Below, piece by piece: positions 44,740-54,745 of a DNA stretch of 64,000 nucleotides. The notes beneath the pieces were generated by a model, which had not been told where the DNA came from, did no database searches, and saw nothing but the letters and a program-made list of their open reading frames with translations. The stretch spans positions 39,083,857 through 39,147,856 of the forward strand of contig JAHLJT010004567.1 in the NCBI GenBank assembly GCA_031308135.1. Reading direction: 5' to 3'. Each line of letters begins with the position of its first letter. Position 1 is the stretch's first letter. A program made the position numbers and the translations under genes. This DNA is from Acheta domesticus. Its lineage: Eukaryota; Arthropoda; Insecta; Orthoptera; Gryllidae.

Positions 44740-45380
44740 AGTATAAAAATTGTGAAAAAAATAAGATGTCTGCTGTGTATAACGCCCCGCTCCCAATCCT
44801 TTACATCGATTTCCTTTCAATTCCTAAGCCCGTACTCATTCGGGCGTTTCCATATTTTTTGTTGCTTATAAATATTTATTTAAAAATTCCCAGATTGAAA
44901 TTATGACTTGAAGTTTGAATATAAATAGAATAATAAATCTCTTTAAATACACGAAAGTCTCAAATTTTCTCTAAGAATTTATTAACAGAAAAAAGAAAAG
45001 AAAAAGGTTTTACAAACACTGAAGGAGATGAGGTCATTGAACCTGAAACATTTCTTGATATATCGTAAGCCAAAATAAAGTGATTACATAATTTAACATT
45101 TCTTCAATATTTGCCGTATTTTTGAATAATTTTTAAAATATTTTATGAGGTGAAAAATGTTTAAATACTCAGAAACGTATATACATTTGTTTTTGCTTTT
45201 GTAATGTAGCGGAGATGAGAATTCTTAAGTGAGCAAAAAAAGAAATCACTCACGTTTAAACAGCGATTACGAAAAATCTCTGCTCACGTCAGCAAACGAA
45301 CACGGTAAATTTGTCAGATTCTAGATGTAATAAGAGCAAAATCGTTTAGCGCCCGCATAACGGCCCTCGAATTTTAAATT
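44740..45380. other. AT-rich sequence, no feature seen
   Basis: No ORF or repeat supported. Confidence 0.5.
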
Positions 45381-45384
45381 CTAC

Positions 45385-45450
45385 CGAGCATCCACTCCGC
45401 TGTAAGCGAGGCTGATGTCGGAATTATTATCATTACGGCCATTAGCCAGG
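45385..45450. promoter_or_regulatory. Candidate conserved regulatory segment
   Basis: GGAATTATTATCATTACGGC followed by CATTAGCC puts TAATG/ATTA cores typical of homeodomain sites in a non-repetitive, moderately GC-rich context at the edge of a CpG-rich block. Conservation is inferred from texture only. Confidence 0.3.
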
Positions 45451-46075
45451 GCGGGGCGTGGTGAGGCGCGACGTGGCGGGGCAGGGCGCGCGGAATCGGA
45501 GGGAGAGGAAGTGCTGATTTTAGCCGGATGACCAGGGCCACCAATGTCAACATCGCCCTTGCCATCGCCACTGCTCCCCTCCCAATTCTCCCTCGCGCTC
45601 GTTATCGTCTTCATCCCAACTCCAACCACCTCCACTCTCGCTCCCTCTGCTTCTCCCGCCGTCTCTCCTCTCTCCTCTCCCCGACACCCGCTTCCAATGC
45701 CTCTCCCTTTCCCACTGCCTTTGCCGCAGCCCCGGTCCCTTTCCGAATTGGCATTCACCCCCTCCTCAATATATTCGCAACTTTAAACTACCGTCGCTGT
45801 CTCCATGCGGTTCTGTATATTCTCCCTGCACCCCTAACCCTTCACAAACAACATGACCGTTTTCGTTTCCATCACTTTTACCACCCTCTCTCTCATCGTT
45901 TTCGTCACGACCCCTCAAACGTTTACAGTCATCGTCGCCATTATCATTGCAAGCGTCACTCATTCATGAGATCCACACCCGCATTCGTCGTGGTTACCGA
46001 AATAGGACGTATGGTCAAATCAACCGCAGTTTTCAGGAAGAACGAAAAACGTTCCTACCTCTCCATGTCTTGACA
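45450..46075. other. GC-rich block and pyrimidine-rich strand
   Basis: A short CpG-rich stretch (45450-45510) passes into a long pyrimidine-rich plus strand. The 181-codon plus ORF (45528-46073) is Ser/Pro/His/Arg-rich from this bias and has no domain; the minus-strand ORF 45381-45758 is its purine-rich complement. Confidence 0.45.
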
Positions 46076-46284
46076 ATCGCTTTCACAAATATAGAAGCTT
46101 GCTATTCGGTATTCCATTACTCCCTCGTCTTACGACCTATTGCAACTGATGTAGTTCTCTTAACTGATAACAATGGTGTAATAAACAAAAAAAAACCAAC
46201 ATTTTTTTGACATACGACCCATTGCGGTTACCACCTCGACATATTTCTGTCAAGCAGAGCATCTTCGCTCATCTCGGCCTGTCC

Positions 46285-46575
46285 ACCTCTCCTTTCCTTG
46301 CCCCCACCCCGTCACCGCCCCTCCCACCCGTGCCCCCGCCGCCGGACCACCGTGGGCGTCTGAGCGGCTTTTTGCGGCGTTCGATCAGCGCGCCGATTAC
46401 CTGGCCGTCGGAAGCGATCGCGGGCGAGCCGATCCGATCCGATCGCCCGGCCAGCGCCCCGCCGCCCCGCGCAAACATCTACTTCTGCTAATTGATGAGA
46501 CCATTATATTAGCCGATTAAAACTAATGGCGCCCTATGAGCATAATTAACTGGCCGAGCGCTCGGCTTTGCGGCA
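46285..46575. promoter_or_regulatory. CpG island and homeodomain-site-rich segment
   Basis: CpG-rich 46290-46480, then a distinctive stretch 46488-46575 with CTAATTGATGAG, GCCGATTAAAACTAATGGCG and CATAATTAACTGGCCGAGCG. That is four to five TAAT cores in under 80 bp, without repeats or ORF. This is the texture of arthropod conserved noncoding enhancers near developmental genes. Function is inferred. Confidence 0.4.
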
Positions 46576-46579
46576 GTAA

Positions 46580-47200
46580 CGTCGGGAGTAGAGGAGATGG
46601 AGGTGGGGTGGGAGAAAATATGGGTTCTGGGAGCAGGGTCAAGGATGGAGACAAATGGAGCGGACGTATTGACACGGATGGGGTTGGTAGAGTGAGGTGC
46701 GCTGGATAGGAAACTAACGTTATGAGAATGACAGTCGTAATTGTTACAAAATAATTATTAGTTATAATTGATTTTACAAAGAGAGCAAACAAAAAATGAA
46801 GAAACCCTGATGGATATGCACTCGCAATTTGACAATACAGGATTAAAGAGTGTAATACAAGTCTTTTGAGCGTAGAGTGTTTTTGTAATTTATTGTTTTC
46901 TTTGTGAAGAATGTCGCCTTAATAAAAACTCTTCAGTGGCGGCAACTGACCAACATTTTCCATATAATAAATCCTGTAATATTTCGAATACCTTCGTATT
47001 TCTATGCATTCTGTGCATTCTTCTGCGTCTTCTTCAATATTCTGGTTTTTAATTTTAATATACTGCACAAATCAAACGTAATATGTTATTACTGAAATAC
47101 TCGTTTGTTTTCTTCCTCCTGATTTTCCTTCATTTTACATTTTTGACATACTTTATAATCTCTTCGGCACCAAAAGAACAACTTTTTACCAATCTTGCTT
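46580..47200. other. No recognised feature
   Basis: AT-rich, with a short purine-rich tract at 46580-46700. Short ORFs only. Confidence 0.5.
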
Positions 47201-47360
47201 GGACTGTTGCCATCATACTAAGGTGAAGCAGTGTTTTGCTTCAAATTCAGAAAAAGACTTGGAAATGGCTTCATTATCCCATAGATTTAGACATCAAGCG
47301 CCGAGTCTTTCAGATTACGCAAATACGAGAGCCCTGCGGGAGCGGTCTCCGGATGCAGCT

Positions 47361-47393
<33 letters not shown>
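47361..47393. repeat. (GCC)n trinucleotide microsatellite
   Basis: About 11 units. Overlapping plus-strand ORFs of 77 and 96 codons read it as poly-Ala or poly-Pro. The flanks of the 96-codon ORF (47236-47526) are not low complexity (for example PSKVDPNARKIEDKVEVGN), but no splice sites or family could be identified. Confidence 0.8.
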
Positions 47394-47395
<2 letters not shown>

Positions 47396-47671
47396 GCCCG
47401 TCCAAAGTGGACCCAAACGCCCGCAAAATTGAAGATAAAGTGGAAGTAGGAAATAATATATATCAACCCACCAGGAAAACATACAAGGATAAAACATCAA
47501 AGCAGTTATGGCGCACGACTTTATAATATAGGGAAGGTCTGCAATAGTTATTAACGTTATTAGGCACAAATGAAGCAAATAACGGACGCGGTTGAAATTT
47601 GTAAATCGAGGTAATTCACCGATAAGCCTTTTTCGGAGATGATGTACCGCGTGCACGCTCGGAAGCAAGAA

Positions 47672-47900
47672 GTGAGCCGGTTGATTGATTGATTGATTGA
47701 TTAGTAATTCTGGGTGCGTCAACTGCTAAGATCATTAGTTTCGTAAGTGTAGTGCATGTTTTCACCATTGGATTGGAAGTGGCGGCGCCGTCCTACACTT
47801 CGGCTAGTGGTGTATTCTCCCACAAGCGGGATAACAACCCCAGCCGGGACAAACTCTAAGCTTTCGACTGGTTTCCCGAATTGTGAGGAAGTGAAGTGAA

Positions 47901-47939
<39 letters not shown>

Positions 47940-48845
47940 GTCAGTGGCGTATACTGTGGGCTACCGGCGGTAGCACCACAAAATTACAAGAACAAAAATA
48001 TGTCAAGATAAATAATATTAAAAATAATTATAGGTCACATTCTTTTTCTGAGACAAACATTTTTCAAGATTCTGTATAATCTGTTCTGTTGAGATCTGTA
48101 TTAAATCGCTCGATCGTCGGTGCATCAGTCCTCTTAAGAGATGGCAACGCAGAAGAAACCACTCGCACTCAGCGGCACTCGCACAGCGTGCGTTCGTTAC
48201 ATGATTCACTCCCTCCTCCCGCCGGAAAGATATGAGCCAGCCAAGGGCTCAGTGTGCCTACTTCCCGAACGGTTTCTTCACATGCTCGGAACAGTTCGGA
48301 GGCAGTGGGCAGTAAATGAACAGAATAAATTAGATATGCGCTTTTGTGCAAGGCATACATGTTTGGTAGTTAATGTACATAAACACATATAAATATAAAT
48401 ACATACTTATTATAATTATAAAATAACATATAGTATTGTATAATATTAATAATTTTGTATAATAAAAATAGCACAAACTAGAAAAACTACATAATCGAAT
48501 ATTATGTATAGATATTTAGTCAAAGATTATGTCTAAAGTCAGTGGTAGCCCAGGCCATGAAAGCAGTATACACCACTGGTGTAGGAGGTGAGGATATGAC
48601 AAGGAAGGGGAAGGAAAATATCGCGTGCGGTCTGTTGCCCATTTGTTACGATATTGCTGCGGATTTCGCGTGGTGTTGATCGGAGAAATCACGGACCACT
48701 ACCGATCAGAGAATCTGGCCGCTAGAATTCTCCTCCAGGCAAAGCTAAATTAGACCTAGAGTACAAACTTCTTCCACCGAGCCCTAAGACCTCCCAGACG
48801 TAGGTTCTGCAGTGATATCAGTTAATGGTCCGAGTCACCTAAGCC
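47672..48845 (-). mobile_element. SINE family A, copy 4, split by a hAT element
   Basis: Minus strand. The GATTGATTGATTGATTGATT tail is at the left (about 47679), then the body (CAGCCGGGACAAACTCTAAG), and a (GT)n run at about 47909-47938. The sequence resumes after the 637-bp hAT insertion with GAGGATATGACAAGGAAGGG, GTGTTGATCGGAGAAATCAC and a diverged head ending near 48845. Confidence 0.75.
47942..48578. mobile_element. hAT non-autonomous element inside a SINE
   Basis: 637 bp. Inverted termini CAGTGGCGTATACTG (left) and CAGTGGTGTATACTG (right, inverted), with further subterminal similarity (GGGCTACC on both ends). Outside 8-bp words are GTGTAAGT and GTGTAGGA, six of eight identical, consistent with an aged 8-bp hAT target duplication. 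The interior carries ORFs of at most 83 codons with no transposase motif, so it is non-autonomous. It splits SINE A copy 4 at its GT-repeat. Confidence 0.85.
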
Positions 48846-48849
48846 GGTT

Positions 48850-49855
48850 GGAAGAAGTATGTCGGTCTTCGGATGCCTTGCTCCACTGGACTACAAGAAT
48901 TTCAGTCAGTTGTGAGTCACCAACCCCGTGACTGATTGGATGCTCAGAGTCCCCGGCTGGAGCGGCATCACACGCTTTGTTAACGATCTCGCGTTCTTTG
49001 TGAAGGAGCACGAGAGATACATCTTTCGTATTCTGCACACTAAACTATTTCTTTAAATGAGAGTTACCTTGCGGAAAAGAACCTCATGAAGGCAGACTGT
49101 AAGTCAGTAAACAATGTTTTCTGCGAAAACGTATATACTATGGGATGATTTGAAATCATTGTCTACTCGAGAAAATAAGTCCTTACTTTATAATAGTTGA
49201 TTTGTGGTGATAAAAGTACGTTGTTCGAGAAGGTAGTATTATTAAAGTAATAAAATAGTAAAGTTGTGGTTAAAATAGTAATGTGAAATTAAATAGTAAT
49301 TTCAGGTTTTCAACGTAAGTGATTTTTCATCTTCTGAAACGGAATAATGAAAAATATAAGACATGCACTTCGGCTATACAGATGCAATTTTTCATGAAAT
49401 GAAATGGAACGGCTGCAAGAACAATGGAAGGCTTTGATATGTATCTCATTCGGGTTTAAAATGTATATTGCTAGAAATCAGATTAGGACATTTCTCGTCA
49501 TAAAAATAAAAGGATCTTAGTTGAAAACAATAAAAATCGACATAACTAATTTTTATTGTATGTTTTATATTTATTCTTAACACGTTATCCATTTTTATTT
49601 TCTTCCATACTACACATGTAGTATAGAGAAAATCATGTAATGCAGTAGCATAAAACTGAGATTTTTCGACAAAAAAATTCCTATTGTAGGTCCTTGATAC
49701 CGAAAAAAATGGGATAATACTTGTTGGTACATGTAGTTAATTACATCTTCTAACGTGTAAGAGGAAACAATTAACTACATAAAGACTTTTTCAATTTAAA
49801 ATTAGGGAAACGCAAAATTGAGTAAATGTGAAAAAGGCGCAGCTGGGAAGAGGGG
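48850..49855. other. No gene recognised
   Basis: 48835-49038 is GC-richer, with a 67-codon minus ORF of ordinary composition but no recognised family. The rest is AT-rich. Confidence 0.4.
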
Positions 49856-49859
49856 GGTA

Positions 49860-50370
49860 ATCATAATTAAAACATCGATGTTGTTATATCGCTAAAAAAA
49901 TATCAATGTTTTAAAACTGTTTAAGTAACCTCCAATATTAAATATTCGCATGAGCATTATTCAATTTGACAGTAACCTGTGTATTAATTTATAATTAAAA
50001 TTAACTGTCAAAATAAAGTAAAAAAATACTAAGAAAAAAACAACACCCGAGTCTGAAAGCCTGAGAGCTCAAGGTCATTTCAAGGCGCTCAGAGATTCCT
50101 AAACTCACGGTAGATTGGTACGGGAAAACTAGGAGGTCACACGCATATGTCAGCATAAACTGAGTGGTATCAGTTATTTCATATTTTAACATTTACAAAA
50201 TGGTGTTTAAGAACTTTTTTTCATTCACAAACAAAAAGTCAAAAACAAAAGATATCTAACACAAAACATCAATGTTGGAAAAAATAGGATTTAACTAATC
50301 GATGTTTAAAATTTCGATATTTATGTACAAACATCGATTGAAAACCATCAACACTGATGTCGCGTTTCTA
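49860..50370. repeat. ATCGATGTT-rich decayed hAT-like segment
   Basis: AAAACATCGATGTTG near the left and AACATCGATTGAAAACCATC near the right, with ATCAATGTTTTAAAAC and TAATCGATGTTTAAAA between. These resemble the subterminal repeats of the adjacent element at 50409-51152, probably an older copy. Ends not resolved. Confidence 0.35.
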
Positions 50371-50408
50371 CTTGCATGCCACGAGACCCCGTGAGCACTG
50401 TCTTTCCT

Positions 50409-51152
50409 AGTGATGGCAAATTTTATCATAACATCGATATTTCGATACATCACCAAAAGGTTTTCGATGTCGATGAAAACATCGATAAAAACGTTGATGT
50501 TTAAGATATCGATATTTTAAATACAATAAATTAGATGGTATTTTTCCTTCCTGATTCCATTTTTAGAGTATTTAAATGAAATACTAGTGTATTTTATTGT
50601 GGGGTGACGTATAAGTAATATGTTAATAACAAAATCGAATGTAAAGAAGGAAATAAAAAAGTAAAAGACACTGTGTTTTGCTATTATTCCATTTATTCAC
50701 TTTCATTCGTAAATCATGGAAGTAAAACGACTTGAATCTAATATTCGTAAATATCAGTTAAAACGTAATTTGTACATAATACGTAAATATTAGTTTAAAC
50801 TATATTCTGCTTTAAGTCACTCTGTAATCTTAATTTTGTAATCAATATTCTCTTTCAGACGTATATCAAAATGCACGTTAACGATATTGCCACGTACAAA
50901 ATCATGGAAAACGATAATGTAATCTTTATTGAAAACATCAATGTTCCTGAACAAATATATCGATCTGAAAAACTACTAAAACAAAATACAGATGTTAATA
51001 TATTTATGTTTCTGGTGGAAAACATCGATATTCTAAAAACATGGATGTTTCTGAAAAAATATATCGATCGAAATCGAAACGTTTATGTTAATATATCGAT
51101 GTTTCTGGTGGAAAATATCGATGTTTTAAAAACATCGATGGTTGTCATCCCT
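50409..51152. mobile_element. hAT-like element with ATCGAT subterminal repeats
   Basis: Left end TAGTGATGGCAA and right end, inverted, CAGGGATGACAA match at most positions, followed on each side by dense ATCGAT words (ACATCGATATTTCGATACAT on the left, AAAACATCGATGGTTGTC on the right). Flanking 8-bp words GTCTTTCC and GTTTCGCC match at only five of eight positions. The 126-codon plus ORF at 50871-51251 is a reading of the repeated subterminal sequence and runs past the end, so it is not a transposase. Confidence 0.55.
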
Positions 51153-51154
51153 GG

Positions 51155-51310
51155 TTTCGCCACTCACTGCGCGCCGCGGCGAGTGGTGAAGGTGGCGCGG
51201 CGCGGCGACCGGTCCCCTGCCCCCTCCACCCACGCCTCCGCCCCCGGCTAATTGATGGTGCATTAGGCCTCGCGGGAGGGGCGGCTCCCGGCGACCCACG
51301 CCCACGCGGA
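51155..51310. promoter_or_regulatory. Small CpG island with TAATTGATGG segment
   Basis: CpG-rich sequence directly after the hAT-like element. The central CGGCTAATTGATGGTGCATT has a homeodomain-type core in a GC-rich setting, similar in texture to 46.5 kb. Confidence 0.35.
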
Positions 51311-52660
51311 CAGTTTCGCGAGACTTTCATCAGAAGACCCTCGATCGGATTTTAAGTGTTGAGGTTTCGTTGGTCGATCTCGCTGGACATGCCAATCTTT
51401 GCTTGACGTTCGAGATGCCCCAATTTGCTATTATAAAGAATGATGTGGTCCTGTGGTAATTTTTCAATCAAATGGGTTTTTTTATAAAACGTTATCTGCG
51501 CCACTAATAACTATTTTAATAAAATATTAATTCTTGTTTCTTAACCTGTGATGAAATCCACAAAATAAATAAGAAACGCTCTTTCGCCCAGCCACTCAGT
51601 TTTCAGCAAATACGTTTCAGAGTTTCAACGGTACGAAGACTAAGGCTTCGCATGTCAGAACAGTGTTTCCGTACTCGGGATTCACCTTAGGTTTGAATTG
51701 AAAGATACTGTTAAGTGACACAAACATTGAAAATTCATTTGAAGAATGATTGCAAACTGGTTGCAGTTATTAAAATTATTGACTAACTTATATTGTAATA
51801 ATGGAAGTTAGTTCTGTAATTACTTGGAAGTCGAATACAAGTTGAACATTCTAACAACTCTGGAAAAAGGAAGGCAGTTTGTTTAACGGAAGCTTAAAAG
51901 AGTTGTAGAAAATAATATGAAAACGGTTAAATTTTATACAAACGAACAAAAATCAGTCAGTCAGTTCTTAAGTGTATTCTAATACAAAACAGTGTTCGAC
52001 AAAATGAATTTACTCAGAGATGAGTATACGTGGTTTATGTTGTCATCAATCATAAAACGTGTTCAATCCTGTGGGGGGGGGGGAGTGAATTATTGCGACA
52101 ATTGAAAATCCCAACATGGCTTCCTAAGTCGTACAGCAGACATCATGTCATGTATTTACGGTCTGTAAAGTTACTCGATAATAACGATGCTTGAACTGAA
52201 GAAAGACTCAATTAAATGAAATTAACTTCGATTATCTGACAAGCTCATAAGGTAGCAAATAACGCGCCTTCATGGAAACGTAGTTCATCAACAAAGGAAA
52301 CGTAGTTCATCACATCACAAAGTCGCTACTTATTCTTCTCGGGGTAACACTCACATTATATTACTAAGAATCGTTTCGAAACGTGATTGTGAGATTTCGA
52401 ACGCACACAATCTTACGCTAAAGATTCTTCACACTATAAATAATAGATGTATTACTCTTACGTCATCGGAATAGTCATTACGTTATTTAATTGGTTAATA
52501 TATTATGCAAAAAATATTAACCCATAATTCCATCTCATTTTGTTGTGTTCAATATTTCCTCCTGTGACCCTGTCGTTTTAGTTTTTGAGATCGAAGTTTT
52601 CGCATGTTTTAAGAGGTCTGCGAACATAACGAAAGGTCATCAAATTTTGAAATACAAGGG
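51310..52660. other. AT-rich sequence, no feature seen
   Basis: A short poly(G) run at about 52072. No gene or shared repeat. Confidence 0.5.
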
Positions 52661-52669
52661 TGGGTCTTC

Positions 52670-52670
<1 letters not shown>

Positions 52671-52700
<30 letters not shown>

Positions 52701-52722
52701 TTATTTATTTATTTATTTATTT
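52671..52722. repeat. (TTTA)n microsatellite
   Basis: About 12 tetranucleotide units with one interruption. Confidence 0.9.
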
Positions 52723-52849
52723 GTCAAAAAAACAGTAAAAACTGTATATGACGTGTGGGGAAAGAGCACGCACATTTTCTTGAGGGCCAGAATAAAAAAA
52801 TGGTGACTACATACTTAATCTACAGCTTAATGGTGACTAAATACTTGGA

Positions 52850-53222
52850 AGGTGCCATAAGTTTGCGGCTTCAGTAACTTCTATTTTTAATACAAAGAAA
52901 AAAATTACGTAACTTATCAACTTAATGTTCCTTTGCTCCAACCCACTTTTCACGTCTGTATATTCACCTTTCTAGACCTGTGACAAAATACTCCGAATTT
53001 TTTTTCGCAAAATAGTCAAAACTGCTCATTTCACCTCACTCTCGTCTGAAACTATTCTTCCTCGATGGTTTTTTTTAAAATTTTTGATAAGTGGTAGACG
53101 TCGCAGGGTGCCCAATTTGGACTGTAGTGTGAATGGTCCAACTCCTTAAAGCCATAGTCCATCACAACATTCTTTGCAATCTGGGGAGTAAGCACAGGTG
53201 AGTTGTCGAGAAGACGCTAAAC
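52850..53222 (-). pseudogene. mariner transposase C-terminal remnant
   Basis: Minus-strand reading from 53222 gives LLDNSPV, then SPNWAPCDVYHLSK, corresponding to the mariner block in which a catalytic Asp (…D-N-[AS]-P…) is followed by S-P-[DN]-[LW]-A-P-[CS]-D. The remaining sequence continues to resemble the mariner C-terminus, but with several stops, ending near LWHLPS-type codons at about 52855. The upstream two-thirds of the gene and the terminal repeats are absent. It is an old, inactive copy. No restored reading is offered. Confidence 0.7.
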
Positions 53223-53338
53223 ACTATGAGATTTCTCGCAACTCAAGTACTTAACTTTACACAAAACTGAGTGAGATGTCGGCTACAAACTTGTACAAGT
53301 ATATAAAGGTGTCCAGTGAGGAAACAACGGAACATTGA

Positions 53339-53759
53339 AAATAAGCTCTTAAGTCAATTTTAAACATATTTTGTCTAATAAACTCTTTCAAGATTTTGAC
53401 TAGCTGAGATGTAATGAGCACTCAAAAAATGGTTTGAAAAAATACTTGGTATGCAAAAATTGAAATTTCTATGCAAAACTTTGCATCACAGAAGTAACAA
53501 AGCAATTGAATTGTGTACATTGAGTGCTTTTTAATGTCTATGTTATTTTTTCTTTCTGAACGAATATATTCATTTATTTTGTAAATAATAAACAATTTTC
53601 ATGTTTCTGAAGTGTTTATGTGTTTCTGAAATGAAAATTGTTGCATAGAAAGTTGCATAGAACTTTTCAAATCGGCTTTTGAGTGCTTATTGCGGCTCAG
53701 ACATTCGAAATCTCGAAGAATTAGACAAAATTTGCCTAAAATTCACTTAAGAGCTTATT
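53339..53759. mobile_element. Palindromic MITE with long inverted arms
   Basis: Left AATAAGCTCTTAAGTCAATT is matched, inverted, by AATAAGCTCTTAAGTGAATT at the right edge. Pairing continues inward for roughly 120-150 bp with gaps (ATTTTGTCTAA, AGCACTCAAAA, TTCTATGCAA). The whole is 421 bp and noncoding. No clear target duplication. Confidence 0.65.
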
Positions 53760-53897
53760 TGCGAAGTTTTGTCGTCTCCCACCCATTTGTATCATTACAA
53801 CAATTAAAGATAAAACAATATACTGCTCGGTTTCCCACAGATGAGCGTTGTCTTGGTGAGGAAACATGTGGAACTCCCTACACGTGTTTGCGTAACA

Positions 53898-54269
53898 CAG
53901 TGTTGTTAAGATCAATGCCACGAGCGGGAGTCCGTGGCACGAGTGCCACGACGAAATCCCTCCACGCAGTTCATTACCCCGCCATCAGAGACAACGCCAC
54001 CCCTATTGTAAAACGGCGGGGTTACTAATCGAAGTCGTAGGCTTCCGCGGCAGGAGTCAGGGACCAGACCACCCCTGAGGAAGACCACGATAAGATGGTC
54101 GAAACATCGGCAACACAGCCTTCGACGCGGCTTCACCCGGACAGCCGAGATCATTCATTGGGTTACTAATCTTTCCCTTTCCCGACGCTAGTTGCACAGA
54201 GAAAGTCGTGGCATGCTACGGAGCCACAACGCGTGCCACTGCCACCAGTAGAAGACCTTGACACCAGTG
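53898..54269. mobile_element. hAT MITE family M2, copy 2, split by a retroelement tail
   Basis: Same element as 17812-18054: shared GAGCGGGAGTCCGTGGCACG, GTGCCACGACGAAAT, ACGCAGTTCATTACCCCGCC, and terminal CAGTGTTGTTAAGATC / CACTGGTGTCAAGGTC (right end inverted, one base changed at the tip). Flanks GCGTAACA and GCGTTACG match at six of eight positions. A 129-bp insertion at 54031-54159 is absent from copy 1. Confidence 0.85.
54031..54159 (+). mobile_element. Truncated retroelement tail insertion with 12-bp TSD
   Basis: GGGTTACTAATC occurs at 54019-54030 and again at 54160-54171. The sister MITE at 17.94 kb has the GGGTTACTA word once, proving insertion. The insert starts GAAGTCGTAGGCTTCCGCGG, shared in inverse orientation with the tandem array at 43.4-43.6 kb, and contains CCCTGAGGAAGACCACGATA and GATGGTCGAAACATCGGC. 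A 12-bp duplication fits target-primed reverse transcription by a LINE or Penelope-like element. No coding domain is left. Confidence 0.8.
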
Positions 54270-54274
54270 GCGTT

Positions 54275-54745
54275 ACGTTTCATTCCGCCAAATAACCCTT
54301 GCAACTCGCCGTTGCATTCCCCGCGAGCGCTGAGAGCCGCAGCGGGCGCACGCGCTGTCTCGGGCGACCGCTGCGGCTGCGCTGGGCGGAGAGGCGCTAC
54401 GCTGGCGGGTGGCGGGGCGCGGCGCGGCGCGGGACGGGGCGGCGTGACGGCGACCTGTCTCTCGTTTAGTCTTCGAAACCCGTTCGGGAACGGGTGTTTT
54501 GGCGAGGGGGCGGGGCGGGGCGGGGCGGGGCGGGGGAGGCGGGCGGGCGATGGCTCGCGGCGCGCGGGCCCAGGCTCGACGCCCCGCGCCGCCCGCGACC
54601 TTGTCGCCGGCGAGGCCACTGCTCCGCGCGGCGGGCGCGGGCGGGGGCGGCGGGCGGGGGGCGGGGGCGACGGGCTCTTCCTGCTGCGGTCGCGGGGCGA
54701 GGCTGCGCGCTCGTCAGGCGCAAGTGGATCTCTGGGACGAATGTG
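54275..54745. promoter_or_regulatory. CpG island with (GGGGC)n tract
   Basis: About 470 bp, strongly CpG-rich. 54508-54535 is a GGGGC pentanucleotide run capable of G-quadruplex formation on the plus strand and doubling as Sp1-like sites. ORFs of up to 171 codons fill all frames by composition. Confidence 0.5.

Noticed and set aside
45528..46073. 181-codon plus-strand ORF
   Set aside because: Serine/proline/histidine composition follows from the pyrimidine-rich strand; no domain, no GC3 signal.
50871..51251. 126-codon ORF as hAT transposase
   Set aside because: The peptide is itself repeated (FMFLVENIDIL and FLVENIDVLKT) because it reads subterminal ATCGAT repeats, and it crosses the element's end into the CpG island.
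54074..54104. Hammerhead ribozyme-like core (CTGAGGA ... GGTC GAAAC)
   Set aside because: The CTGANGA and GAAA boxes and a GACCA/TGGTC stem are present, but an extra A sits before the stem and no matching stems I and III were found. The counterparts at 42.97 and 61.54 kb lack the stem or the conserved G.
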